A stretch of DNA of 64,000 nucleotides from Cyanophora paradoxa (taxonomy: Eukaryota > Glaucocystophyceae > Cyanophorales > Cyanophoraceae): NCBI GenBank assembly GCA_004431415.1, contig QPMI01000141.1, positions 62,001 through 126,000 on the forward strand, written 5' to 3'. The notes beneath the pieces were generated by a model. That model was not told the DNA's origin. It did not search any database and saw only the letters and a program-made list of their open reading frames with translations. Below are positions 10,467 through 21,087 of the stretch, one piece after another. Made by a program: the position numbers and the translations under genes. Position 1 is the stretch's first letter. Each line of letters starts with the position of its first letter.

Positions 10467-11412
10467 CTAAAAAGGTTCTAGAGGGCGGGGGGGGGGGGGG
10501 GGGGGGGGGGGGGAAGGGGGGCGGGGCGGGGGCGGGGGGGCGGGCCTTGGCGTCGGGAGGTCGGTGACGTCCCGCACGGACTTCGCCCCCAGCAGCGAGT
10601 CTGCGGGAGGCTGAGGCGAGGGCTCCCTGGGCGGGCGGGGCGGGGCGGGGCGGGGCGCACGGGCGGCGGCGTAGTCGCTCACGTCGTCCAGGAACTGGAT
10701 CTCCTGCGCGCGGGGGCGGCGCGGGGCGGGCCGGCGGGGTCAGCCGCCTCGGAGGCGGGGCGGGGCGGGGCGGGGCGGGGCGGGGGCGCGCCCTGCGTAT
10801 GATCTCGAGCTGGCCGAAGAAGTCGCAGAAGAGCCAGAGCGTGTGCGAGACGCTGCAGGGGGCGAAGCCGCGCGAATTGATACGGGGGGAGGAGCAGCGG
10901 GAGCCCGGGGCGCAGCGCTAGGCGCCCTGGGGGCCCGGGGCGGGATCGGGCTGGCCCCCATTTCAAGTGATCCGACCGCACCTGTGCTGGTAGTTCCACA
11001 CCGCCTCCCGAACCTCCCGCGGCAGCGTCGGGTCCTGCTGGTAGTTCCACACCGCCTCCCGAACCTCCCGCGGCAGCGTCGGGTCCTGCTGCGCCCCGAA
11101 GAGCTGCTCCCGGTTCCTGATCTCCGAGCGGACCTGCCCGCCGCCCGGGTCATCGGATCCGACGCCTGCGGCGCGCGCGGCTCGATCTAGATCTGCTCAT
11201 GCGCACCTCCTCGATTCGGAGCTTGAGCGCGTTCTCGCCGCTGGTCTGCTTCGCCCGCATCCACGTGAGGACGCATCCGCTGATTGCAGAGACGGAGATG
11301 CCGACGATCGAGATGACTGCGCATGCGGAGCGCGTTCCCGTCACCTCTCATCGAACACGCGCTGGATCGAGCGGCACCAGAGCTCACCTAACGACCAGCT
11401 TGTGGAGTCCAT
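10467..11412 (-). CDS. Small single-pass membrane protein with a duplicated 17-residue helix
   Basis: Not recognised as a family. ATG 11410-11412 opens MDSTSWSLVI, splicing (GTGAGC donor) into ISIVGISVSAISGCVLTW, a clear transmembrane helix or signal anchor at about residues 9-28. A charged helix follows (RAKQTSGENALKLRIEE), then RSEIRNREQLFGAQ, two exact copies of QDPTLPREVREAVWNYQ, an aromatic stretch CSVSHTLWLFCDFFGQLEII, QEIQFLDDVSDYAAA and SLLGAKSVRDVTDLP. The C-terminal exon runs into a Pro-rich tail over a 27-base homopolymer (10487-10513) before stop 10467; that tail may not be real. Splice phases agree at the first two junctions, supporting the model. Confidence 0.55.
10987..11088 (-). 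repeat. Exact 2 x 51-bp tandem repeat inside a coding exon
   Basis: Units 10987-11037 and 11038-11088 are identical. Read on the minus strand they encode a 17-residue segment (QDPTLPREVREAVWNYQ) twice and keep the frame. Perfect identity at silent sites indicates a very recent duplication or an assembly artefact. Confidence 0.9.
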
Positions 11413-11811
11413 GACCGCAAATACCCTCTATCCGAGCCCGCACGCTCGGTTTCGTCGGAAGAAGCAACTTTCAAGTTGAGTGAAACCGAGCTCGAACGCT
11501 CGAACGCTCGGCAACGCCTCCTCGAGCGGCTGGCTGTCGCACTACACTCGCCGAGTCGAAGGATGCGGCTGTCCCGTGAGCTGGGATCGGGCTGGTATAC
11601 GTACGCACAGCTGCGGCTAATTGTGGCGCGCTGGCTCCGGTGCGCTCGCCAGCGCAGCCGGTGCAGTATCAAGCAAGGCGCTACGTCTTTACGAGGCCTA
11701 CAGCTCGCATGCGCAGCGACCCGCAACCTTTCCGAAGTGCGCGGTACCCCAAGCCCGCATACGCACGTGCACCCCCGAATTTGATCTCTCCGGATCCGGA
11801 TCGGATCCACG
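11413..11811. other. Gene-free spacer
   Basis: Lies between the membrane-protein start and the repeat pair around the SINE. Open frames here overlap on both strands without splice logic or recognisable motifs, and I see no gene. Confidence 0.4.
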
Positions 11812-11814
11812 GTA

Positions 11815-11872
11815 GCGGACGCGCAATCAAAGTGCGCTGATGCTATGGTGCTGAAGATACGAATTTCATAAA
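11815..11872 (+). repeat. Diverged direct repeat, copy 1
   Basis: The stretch GGACGCGCAATCAAAG...GATGCTATGGTGCTGAA...CATTTCAT-like recurs, with changes and a short insertion, at about 12147-12228 on the other side of the SINE. Function unknown; perhaps an older repeat family. Confidence 0.5.
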
Positions 11873-11901
11873 GGAACTCAGGATTTAATTTACGAATTTC
11901 T

Positions 11902-12095
11902 AGCGCTATAGATTTTTTTTTTTTTAAGATCTACGGTGGGCGTGCCCACTCGTAGTACACAACGAGGATACAAGTCACGGTATCGGGAATCACAGGGATT
12001 CGAAGTACAACGTAGCGGAAACAGCAGGAAACCGAACCCGGGAATCCGGGAGGTCGTAGCACGACCTTATACCACTGCGCTAAAGCGCTATAGAT
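11902..12095 (-). mobile_element. tRNA-derived SINE with 12-bp target-site duplications
   Basis: Direct repeats AGCGCTATAGAT at 11902-11913 and 12084-12095 flank a roughly 170-base insert. Read on the minus strand, the insert starts TTAGCGCAGTGGTATAAGG, which contains a good pol III A box (TAGCGCAGTGG). After a short hairpin (AGGTCGTGCTACGACCT) it has a B-box-like GGTTCGGTTTCC. It ends in a 13-base A run (T run 11913-11925 on the plus strand). A tRNA-like head, A-rich tail and identical flanking duplications are the defining marks of a SINE moved by LINE reverse transcription. The head does not fold into a complete modern tRNA, so I do not call a tRNA gene. It lies in a gene-poor spacer. Confidence 0.75.
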
Positions 12096-12146
12096 CCATG
12101 GCGCCCCCGGCCAGTTCTCCACGTGCACCGGTACAGTAGCTATAGT

Positions 12147-12228
12147 GGACGCGCAGTCAAAGCGCGCGCGCTGATGCTTTGGTGCTTGAAATTCCGAATT
12201 CGAAGCTTAAAGATACGCATTTCATGGG
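12147..12228 (+). repeat. Diverged direct repeat, copy 2
   Basis: Matches the 11815-11872 copy (GGACGCGCAGTCAAAGCGCG...GATGCTTTGGTGCTTGAA...GATACGCATTTCAT), with an extra GCGC and an extra block before the last part. Confidence 0.5.
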
Positions 12229-12305
12229 TGGCTGAAAATATTGGGTGGCCATGGCAGAGAGCAAGCCGACCGTCGGACATCCGCGGGGCACACCCCGCAT
12301 CGATC

Positions 12306-15300
12306 TCAGCCTTGGGTGGAGCCCCTGCGCTTGGGCGCGGGGGGCCCCTTCCCCTGCCCGTGGCCGTGCCCGGCGGCCTCCTCGAGCTCGGCCGCCGCCG
12401 CCGCCGCCTCCCGCAAATGCCGGTGCGCGTGCAGCGCGTGCGCCCTGCGCCCGCGCGCGCGGAACCGCCGGCTCAGCCATCTAGCGAACGAGAGAACGGC
12501 GGGGCGGGGCGGGCGGGGCGGGTCGCACTGGCGCGTGGCGGGGCCGGGGCCGGGGCCGGGGCCGGGGCCCGTGGGGCAGGACGTCGGGGGCGCGATGCTG
12601 GGCCGCCGCGAGGAGGGCGCCACCTCCCGCGCCTCCTCGTCTGGGCTCAGGCTCCGCCGCCGCCCCTGCCGCATCCCCGGCGGCGCCCGCCCGGCCCGGC
12701 GAGTGCCCGTGGGCCTGGGCGTGGGCGTGGGGAAGGCGGGGCCGTCGCGGGGGCCCGTGCCCGTGCCCGTGCCCCTGCATCCGCTCCGCAGCTCGTGGTC
12801 GGCGCGGAGGGCCCCGGGCGCGGGCGGGGCCGCCGCCGGCCCGGCGCCGGGGCGGAGGCGAAGGCCTCGCGGGTGCGGAGGACGGCCTCGACGGAGCCGT
12901 GGAGCGGGTGCTCGAGCAGCGGGTCGTGCCGCGTCCCGTGCAGCCGCGTCGAGCCCAGCGCCGCCGCCACCGCCCCCAGCGCCGCCGCCGGCGGCGTCAG
13001 CTGCAGCGGCGCCGGCTCCGGCGAGGGCGGCGAGGGCGGGGCGCGGCCGGCGAGGGCGGGCTGGCCCAGGCGCGGCGGGCGGCGGGCCGGCCGGCGAGGG
13101 GGCCCGCCGGAGCCGGAGCGGGAAACGGGCGGCGGCTGCGAGGAAGAGGCGGAGGAGGCGGACTCGAAGGAACGGGAGCGCTCCACGGGGGCCCGCGGCA
13201 CGGGCGGCCGCCCGCCCCGACGCGCTCCGCCGCCCCTCCGACGAGGGCCGGGGAGGGCGCCCGGCCCCGCCCGGCCCCCGCGAAGGGAGGGGGCGAGGAC
13301 TCCCAGGAGGGCACCCGGGCAAGGCGGCGGAGGGAGCGCGAGGGGGAGCCGGCGGCGCTCGGGGAGTTGGGGTCGGCGAGCTTGGGAGAGGGCGTGCCGG
13401 CCCCCGCCGGCGACCCGGCGTCGTCGGCCGGCATCTGGAGTGGGGCCGGCGCCTGCCGGCGCATGGCGGCGGCCGCGGCGGAGGGGCGGCGGAGGGCTCG
13501 TGGAGAGGGAGGCGCGGGCGGAGGGCGAGGGCGGGCGCAGCGCGGCCGGGGCCGGCGCCCGTGCGGACGTCGACGGCGTCGAGCGGCCGCTCTGCGGCGT
13601 GTCGGGCCCGAAGCAGCGACGGCGGCGGCTGTCGCTGCTGCTGCTGCGGCGGCGGCGGCGGCGAGGGAGGCGCGAGAGGAGCGGCGGGCCATGGAGGAGG
13701 GGCGGCCGGGCGAGTCGCCCCCGTCCGTCCCCGCGCTCGACGGCGCCGCCCCGGCGGCGTCGAGGGCGTGGCCGGCGTGCCCGGCGCCGGCCTCCCGGGC
13801 GAGGCGGGCCGCATGGCGGCGCCGCGGCGAGGAGCGGGGGCGGGGGCAGGGGCGAAGACGCGGGCTCGGCGGCCGCCCGGCGGGCCCGAGGCGGGCGAGT
13901 GGGAGTGCCCCGGCGACGAGGTGTCGGAGGCGGCCGCATGGGCGAGCGGGACGGCGAGGGCGAGGGCGCGAGCAGCGCCGCCGGGAGGGAGGGCGGGGCG
14001 AGGCCGGCGGCAACGGGGCGCGCGCAAGGCGGCGGGGGCGCCGGGATAACGGGGGCGTGGCCTGCAGCGATGGAGGCGGCCACGTGCGCCATGGCGGCGG
14101 GGGCGGGGCGGGGGCGGGGGCGGCCCGCGCCGGCGGGTGGCGGCGGGCCCGACGGGGCGGAGGCGGGGCGACCCAGTGGGAGGGGGCCCGCGGCGGGGGC
14201 CCGCGCCCGGGAGGGCGGGTGCGAGCCAGTGGGAGAGGGCGGGTGGGAGCCCGTCGTCGCTGGCGAGGGCGGGTGCGAGCGCTCCGAGGGGCCGGGCCCG
14301 ACGCCTCGGGTTCGGGGCCGGGGTCGCCGCCGGGGCCGGCGGGTTCGCCGGGCGGAGGCGCGGGAGCGGGGGAGGGGGCCCGCTCGGGCACCGGTGGCGC
14401 GCCCGGGGGGCCGGGGCGAGGCGGGGCGAGCGCGGGGCAGACCGAGGCCCGGCATGGAGGGGTGGACCTGGCCGGCTGCGGCGCGGAGGAGGGCGAGACG
14501 GGCGACTGGCGGGGCGCCACGGCGGCCGCATCGCCGGCGAGGGCGGCGCCGACGAGGGGCCGAGGAGGGGGCCGAGGCGGGGCCGACGGGGGGCGGAGGG
14601 CGGGCGGAGGAGGGGCGGAGGGGAAGCCGAGGGGGGCCCGAAGCCGACGCGGAGCGCCCGCCGGCGAACTCGGAGGGCGCCGCCTCCCACTCCTCGTCGC
14701 CGTACCCCCCTCGTCCTCCTCCCCTCCGCCTCGGGGAGCTCCTCGGCCTCGGCGAGGGCCTCGAGGCGGCCGCCGGGCGGCCGGGCCCGACCGGGGTTCT
14801 GCGACGGCCCCGGCCGCCCGGGGCGCCCCGCCCCAGCTCCGACTTGGCGCTCGCCGGGCGCGCGAAGGTCAGCGAGGGGACCGAGGGCGGCACGCCGGGC
14901 GCGGGCCGGCTTGGAGGCCGGGCCGTCCGAGAGGGTGCGCAGGAGCGAGGGCGCGGCCGCCGCCCGCGCCGGCTCGTCCGCCTCCGGCGCGGCGGGCGCC
15001 GGCGCGCGGTGCGCCGCCGCCGTCGTCGGGCGCGCCGTGAAGCGCTTGTCCGAGCCCGTGAAGAAGTCCTGGGGGCCCGGGTTCGAATTCGGCCGGAAAC
15101 ATTTGCAGCGGGGCGGGCGGGGGCGGGACCTGGGACCGGGAGACGGCGAGGGGGAAGGGGTCGGCGGGCCCAGGCACGCCCAAGAAGACCTCTCCGGGGC
15201 GGGCCGCCCGCCGCGCCGCCTCGGGTCCCACCTGCGCGAGCGGGCGCGGGCGGGCGCGTCTCTCAGGCTGGGCCGCGAACGATGGGTTCCGGCGGGAAGA

Positions 15301-16930
15301 GGCGCGCTCGCCTTGGTGGGGTTGTCGCAGAGGAGGGTCTCGAGGGGCCCCGCGGGGCGGGCGGCGAGGGCGGCGGCGAGGGGCCCGAGGTTGTAGAGGC
15401 GGCTGTTGCTGACGTCGAGGGCGGTGAGGGGCGGCAGCGCCCCCGCGAGGAGCCCCGCGAGGGGCTCTAGGTCGGGCGGGCGCAGGGCCTCGCCCATCCC
15501 GCAGTGGCCCGTGTCGACGTTGCCGCCGAGGAGCAGGGCGCGCAGCGCGGGGGCGCCCCCCGCCAGCGCCCCGCACAGCCCCGCCACGTCCTCCAGCTTC
15601 CTGCGGCGCCGCGGCTCGCGTCCAGGAGGGGGGTACGCGATCTCGGCTCGGGGGGGGGTACGCGCCCGTTGCGGGAGAGGTCGAGGGTGGCGAGGGCGGG
15701 GTGGCCCCGCACCGCCGCCGCGATCGGCGCCACGGAGCGCAGGTCGTTGCAGCTCTGCGGGGGTACGGGTTGGAGGGGAGGGGAAGGAGCGGGGGAGGGG
15801 TACGCACGAGGTCGAGGGCGGTGAGGGCGGCGTTGGTGGCGAGTCCGGAGCAGAGGGCGGCGAGGAGGCGCGGGGCGGCGAGCGCCGGCTCCAGGCGGGG
15901 CCCCCGCCTCGCGCACCACGTGCCCGCGAGCCGCAGCGTCCTCAGCGGCCGGCAGCCGCCGTCGCAGAGGGCCGCCGCCAGCGCCGAGACCTGCGCGCAG
16001 GCCCGCCGTTGGGATGCGTTAAGACTCCGTTGGGCGGGGCGGGCGCGGGCTGCTTTGCGCAGGGCGCACGACGCCGTCGCCCATGGCGTTGGCGGAGAGG
16101 TCCAGCGCCTCCAGGGCCGAGGCGCCCCGCAGCGCCGCCCCCAGCCGCCCCGCCGCGGAGACCGGCACGGCCTCGGAGCGGAGGCCCGTGACGCGCGCCG
16201 CCGCGATCCGCCGCAGCCGCCCCGCCTCCACCAGCGCCGCCAGCGCCGGCGCGAACCCGTACAGCGTGTTCCCGCTCACGTCCAGCGCCTGCGCGAGGGA
16301 GGGACGACTCAGGAGAGGGCGGGCGGCAGCGCCTCAGCGGAGAGGGGGGCGCGCCGTGAGGGTCGGGTGGCGGAGGAGGGCGCGGTAGAAGGGGTCGGAC
16401 CCCGAGGGGTCCGTCCCCGCGACGATGCCGCAGTTGGCGAGGGAGAGGGAGGTCAAGTGCGGCAGGGAGGCGGCGGAGGCGGCGAGGAGGGCGTGGGCGC
16501 CGACGGCGCGGGCGGCGGTGCCGGAGACGTCAAGCGCGGCGAGCTCAGAGAGGCCCGCCAGGGCTGTGGCGAGGTCCCCGAAATCACCCGCCCCCGCCTC
16601 GAACCGCGGGGGTCGGCCCCCTGCCCGCGTGCGCTTCCAGTCAGCGGGCGGGGCGGGGCGGGGGAGCGGGGGCGGACCTGCGGCGTAGGAGAGGCCGCGG
16701 AGCTCGCCGGGGAGGAGCAGGGTCTTGAGGCGGGGGCAGGCGGCGAGGGCGGCGCAGAGGTCGGGCACGGGGCAGCTCCCGAGGACGAGGGCCGCCGCCT
16801 CGAGGCGGGGCCCCGCGAGGCCGGCGAGGCGCCGCAGGAAGGCGGGGCCCACGCAGGCCGCGTTCGTCACGCACAGCTTCGTCCAGCCCGCCGCGTCCGC
16901 GTCCACGGCCTCGCGGAAGGCCCGCGAGAC
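12306..16930 (-). CDS. Leucine-rich-repeat protein with a long Pro/Ser-rich tail
   Basis: The N-terminal exons carry ribonuclease-inhibitor-type leucine-rich repeats: ALAACPRLKTLLLPG, GLSELAALDVSGTAA, LPHLTSLSLANCGI (16420-16760), LEALDLSANAMGDGVV (about 16080), HPALATLDLSRNGR (about 15665), APALRALLLGGN and PPLTALDVSNSRLYNLGPLA (15380-15560). The first clear exon reads RLVSRAFREAVDADAAGWTK, resembling the end of an F-box, so an F-box exon may lie upstream of 16930. From about 15300 down to 12306 the protein is disordered and Pro/Ser/Ala-rich (PDTPQSGRSTPSTS, GTPSPKLADPNSPSAAGSPS), moving between frames through short introns, and ends in a His/Glu/Ala stretch with stop at 12306. At least one intron starts with GTACCCC and a C run. 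Function unknown; the LRRs suggest protein binding. Exon borders in the tail are uncertain. Confidence 0.6.
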
Positions 16931-16989
16931 CAGCCTGCCGGCCGGCGCGCGTCGGAGGCCACGTCACGGCCGGCCGCGGGCTCGATATG

Positions 16990-17716
16990 AAGCGAGCGGG
17001 AGCCGCGGGCCATTGGGTGGCGCGTCCGCAGCTTCCAGTCTCTATCGCTTGCGGCATATACTGCACGGGGCCGGCGCACCGCAGCTGGATGCATTGCAAC
17101 TTGTTAACCCGCGCGACGAAGTGGATAACCCGGGCGACGATCGCCGGTGCGGTGGCAATGGATGTGAAACCATCCTCTTGTGCAGCTAGACTGCATGGCA
17201 ACGGCTGGGCCGCACCGCCCTGCGCGGGGGTTAAGCGGGGTAGCGTCAAACAGGTGCGCCCGATCGGACGCACGGATTCTGCGGCTGGGGATGTCAACGC
17301 CCCAGGCATCTATTGCGAGCCCCCACGAGGCTCGCGGCGGCAGTTCGGGCGCCAGATCACTAAGCCTTTGAAGGACCTTCTACCCCCAACGTAGATCATC
17401 TCATCTACCCCGGCTCACAGGCTGTTACTTGCTGCGGCCGCCGCTGCCATCCCCGCAGCAGGTGCGATGGCGAGGTCTGACTTTAGAGCGCATGTGCTAG
17501 GAGTTCTGGCATAATCCGGGAAGCTCCGGCGCCGCGCTGCTCGCAGACCTCCGCTGGGCCGCGCCGGCTCATTTCCTTCGCAGGATCGGTACTATGGAGC
17601 ACAGGCGTCCGCGCAGGCGTGCCCAGCCCGGCCGGCGTGACCACGCCCCCCTGGCGTTCTCCGCCGCCGCCAACAGTGCGGACGGTCCGCCCGGTTGCCC
17701 ATTTTTGCCGCAACGC
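16990..17716. other. Spacer without a resolved gene
   Basis: Less GC-rich than its surroundings. It may hold the first exon of the LRR gene (-) and the promoter of the carrier gene (+). I could not place either. Confidence 0.3.
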
Positions 17717-20215
17717 ATGCAACTCTCTAGCGTGAATTCGAAATGCATGGCCTCGCGCGTGCACGGGGACGCCGGCCGGCGCGCGGCCGCCGAGCCATCT
17801 CCGAGTCTGACGCGCGCGCCGCGCAGCAGGGCTCCGGGAGGTGAAGAGGGCCGTCGCGGAGGCGCAGCAGCGGGCCGGGAGGGCCCTCGCCTCGGCGGCG
17901 CGGGGCGCGATGGAGCGGCGGCCGCGCCTGAGCTTCGGCCGGCCCGCGATGGCGCTCGGCCTGCCGGCCTTCCAGGCGGCCACCTCCTCGGCGGGCGAGG
18001 CGAGCCGGCCCTGCGGGAACGCGGCGGAGTGCGCGCAGTTCGAGAAGCTGCAGCGGGAGGAGCTGCTGACGAAGCTGCGGCTCGCGGAGGGCGAGAAGCA
18101 GTTCGGGGCCATCCCCGGCTGGCAGGCCTTCTCCATCTCCTTCCTCGCCCCCATGCTCGCCTCCTCCCTCACGATGTACCCCCCTCGCCACCGCTGTCGC
18201 CCCCCTCGCCCCTCCGCCCACCCCTCGCTCGCAGCCCGCTGGACGTGTCGCGCACGCGGATGCAGCTGCAGGGGGACGTCGCGGGGGGCTCCCCCAGGAT
18301 CTACGCCAACGCCATCGACTGCATCTACCAGGCCCGCCGTGGCACTCGAGCCCGGGCTCGAGCTCGCGGGCTGAGCGCGCCCCCGCAGATCGCGAAGCAC
18401 GAGGGCGTCAAGGGCCTCACCCGCGGCATGCCCGTGCAGGCGAGCCGCCCGCCCCGCCCCTCCCGGCGCTTGGATGGAGACCCCACCGTTCTTACTTTGC
18501 CCCGCTGCGCCCGCCGCCGCCTCAGGTGCTGCGCGAGACGACGGTGAACGTGTTCAAGCTGGGGCTCTACGACCCGATCCTGCGGGTGGTCAACCGGGGA
18601 GGGCACACGGACGGCAAGCACGCGCCGATCGCCAAGCGCCTCGTCGCCGGCGCCCTCTGCGGCGCCATCGGCTCCTTCGCCGCCAACCCCCTCGACATCG
18701 TCAAGACCCGCACCCAGGCGCCCGCGCGCGCCGCACCGCCCTGCTTCTCCCGCCCGCCCGCCGCTTACGTCCCGTCCCTCTGTGCCCCTCAGGCGGCGGG
18801 GGAGCAGCCGCCGAGCGCCGTCTACGTCGTGAAGCACGTCGTCAAGTCTCAGGGCGCCAAGGCCCTGTGGAAGGGCGCCGTCCCCAACATGGCCTCCACC
18901 GCCGGTGCCTGGCCGCCCCGCAGCCCCTCCCGCGGCCCCTGCCCCCGCCGACCGCGCCCCCCGCAGTCTCCTCCGCCGTGATGCTCACCGCGTACTCCAC
19001 CGCGCGCGACTTCCTCAAGGGCAAGATCGTCGAAGAGGGTACCCCCCTTCCTTTCCCCCCCCCTTTACACCCCCTTCTCATGAGGCGTGCGTCGCCGCAG
19101 GCCCGCGGCTGGACATCACGTGCTCGCTCGTCGGGGCCGTCCTCTCCACCATAGTCATCAACCCGCTGGTACCCCCCTCCCCTTGCCGCCAGCCCCGCCC
19201 AGCGCAGCGAGCCCCCTCCCACCCCCCCCTCCCCCAACGCCGCACCCCGGCAGGTGGTGGTGAAGACGCGGGTGCACGCGACGCTGAAGAAGGCGGGGGC
19301 GGCGCTGGCCCCCCTCGCGGTCGCCCAGGACATCCTCTCCCGCGAGGGCGCCCTCGGTGCCCGCCCCCGCGAGCGCGAGCGCGAGCGCCGCTCCCCCGCT
19401 AAGGCGGGAGTCCGAGCGCAGGCTTCTTCAAGGGCACGTCGGCGGCGCTGCTCATGCGCGTCCCCAACCAGATCCTCATCTTCTCGTGCGGCCCCTGTAC
19501 CCCCCGCGGGCCTCGACCCCCCCCCCCCTCCCCGAAGCGAACCGGGCGGCAGGTTCCTGGAGAAGATGCGGCGGGCGCTGAAGAAGCGGGCGGAGACGAA
19601 GGACCAGGCGGACCGCCTGCGCGCCCTCTTCGACAGGCTCGACATCGACAAGAGCGGCGCCATCGACGTGCCCGCGCCCCCGCCACCCATCTTCTCCTTG
19701 CTCTGAGGCCGAGCCTCGCGCAGGCGATGGAGCTGCTGCTGGCGTACGTGGCGGCGACGCCGCGGACGCCGGCGCAGTCGGACGCGGAGGTCGTGCGCGC
19801 CGCGATGGAGTCGGCCGAGGCGATGATGCGGCGGGCCGACAAGGACGGCGACCGCCAGATGTCCTACCCCGAGTTCCTCGCGGTGGCCCCCGAGCTGGAG
19901 AAGATGGCGCAGCGCTCCCTCCGCCTCGCCGCCTTCCGGGCCATCGACGCCGACCACAACGGCACGCTCTCCCCCGCCGACCTCGAGGACGCCGTCCACC
20001 GCCTCGCGCCGCTCTCGGCGTCGCACCTGCCGCCCGACGAGTACGAGAGCCTCGTGCGGGTGGGCGTGCGGGAGCTGCTGAGGAAGGCGGACACGAACGG
20101 GGACGGGCGCATCTCCTTCGAGGAGTTCGACGCCGTCGTCGACGGCATGCACGAGCTCCGCGACGCCCGCGGCCTCGCCGCCTGGGCCCGCTCCCGCGCC
20201 CTCACCGCCAACTAG
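17717..20215 (+). CDS. Mitochondrial carrier (SLC25) with a C-terminal four-EF-hand domain
   Basis: The first half is a mitochondrial carrier: helix 1 (GWQAFSISFLAPMLASSLTMY) splices into PLDVSRTRMQ, the second repeat has NPLDIVKTRTQ (about 18690) and the third NPLVVVKTRV (split by the intron before about 19255). The carrier ends PNQILIFS-FLEKMRRALKKR and is spliced directly (GTGCGG intron) to four EF-hands. The loops start DIDKSGAID-AME (interrupted by an intron), DKDGDRQMSYPE (19838), DADHNGTLSPAD (19947) and DTNGDGRISFEE (20090); all have acidic residues at positions 1 and 12. The stop is TAG 20213-20215. Carriers of this fold exchange metabolites across the inner mitochondrial membrane, and EF-hands suggest Ca2+ control. 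Known Ca2+-regulated carriers have the EF-hands at the N-terminus; here they are C-terminal. The third signature lacks its acidic residue. The 5' start is tentative. Confidence 0.85.
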
Positions 20216-21087
20216 CACCCCAGACGATAGCCGTGTAGCTTGCCCTAGAGCCTAGGCAGAGATGCCGTGTAGAGCAGCCGCCCGCGCCGCGCCGCGCACC
20301 CGCTTTTCAATACCGTTTTTGACCGTAGATCTAGGCCGCATGTGTGTATTCTGTAGCTGATTTCAAAGAGCGACATGTGTTCAAACTCCCGGAGTCCCCG
20401 GCCCGCGCCGCGGCCCCCGACGCCAGGCCGGGGCGCCTGGCCACCGCGGCATGCGACTCTCAGGCCCCGCGGCAGCACTAGCTCGCCGGTCGACGTCCTC
20501 GCGATCAAGAGGGCCGGGGAGCGGGGGAAAGGGGGGGGGGGGGGGGGGCGGAGGGGGGGGGGCGGGCGATCAAAAGGGCGCCGGGGGAGGCCGGCCGGGG
20601 GGCCGGGGCGGTACCGGTGCGTACATGGATGTGCATGCGCATATGCATGCACAGCTGCAGCATGCGCACTAGTACTGCAGCAATTGCGCATGCAAGCGCT
20701 GCAGCTGCAGCTGCGCATGCGACAGCTATATATATTCTTAACGAGCGCGAGCCTCGGAGCTGCCAGGCTGCTGGTCATGAACACATTTACATTCATGATG
20801 CAAACGCATCGACAAAAACACTAGACACGAGTATAAACACAGTCACAGATCTAGACAGAGAAAGTAGTGAACAGCATCGATATCGAGGACAAGGGGCAGT
20901 ATTTACAAGGGGGAAATGCGACAATCTGTACACACACTCTGGCGGCCGAGCGGCCGCCTTGTTTTTGAAAGAGCCGTCCAGAAAAGACGGTCGAGGGCCG
21001 ATCTCGGATGCAAGGAGGGGCAGAGTGGCGCAGGCCCCTCTAGGCCCGCAGCTGCAGACGAGGCCCGCGGAGGGGGCCGGCGCGAGC
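20216..21087. other. Spacer with G runs and a palindrome cluster
   Basis: No gene seen. It holds G homopolymers near 20530-20570 and a cluster of nested GC/AT palindromes at about 20620-20720 (TGCATGCGCATATGCATGCA, CTGCAGCTGCAG, TGCGCATGC). Long frames on both strands here lack splice signals or motifs. Confidence 0.45.

Noticed and set aside
10987-11088. CRISPR-like direct repeat
   Set aside because: Only two abutting units without spacers, inside a eukaryotic coding exon.
12076-12083. Possible tRNA gene at the SINE head
   Set aside because: A-box and B-box-like elements are present, but acceptor, D and T stems cannot all be paired. Poly-A tail and target-site duplications fit a SINE better.
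12123-15470. Plus-strand open frame of 1115 codons
   Set aside because: It is antisense to the LRR protein. Extreme GC content removes stop codons, and the translation is Arg/Gly/Ala noise without motifs.
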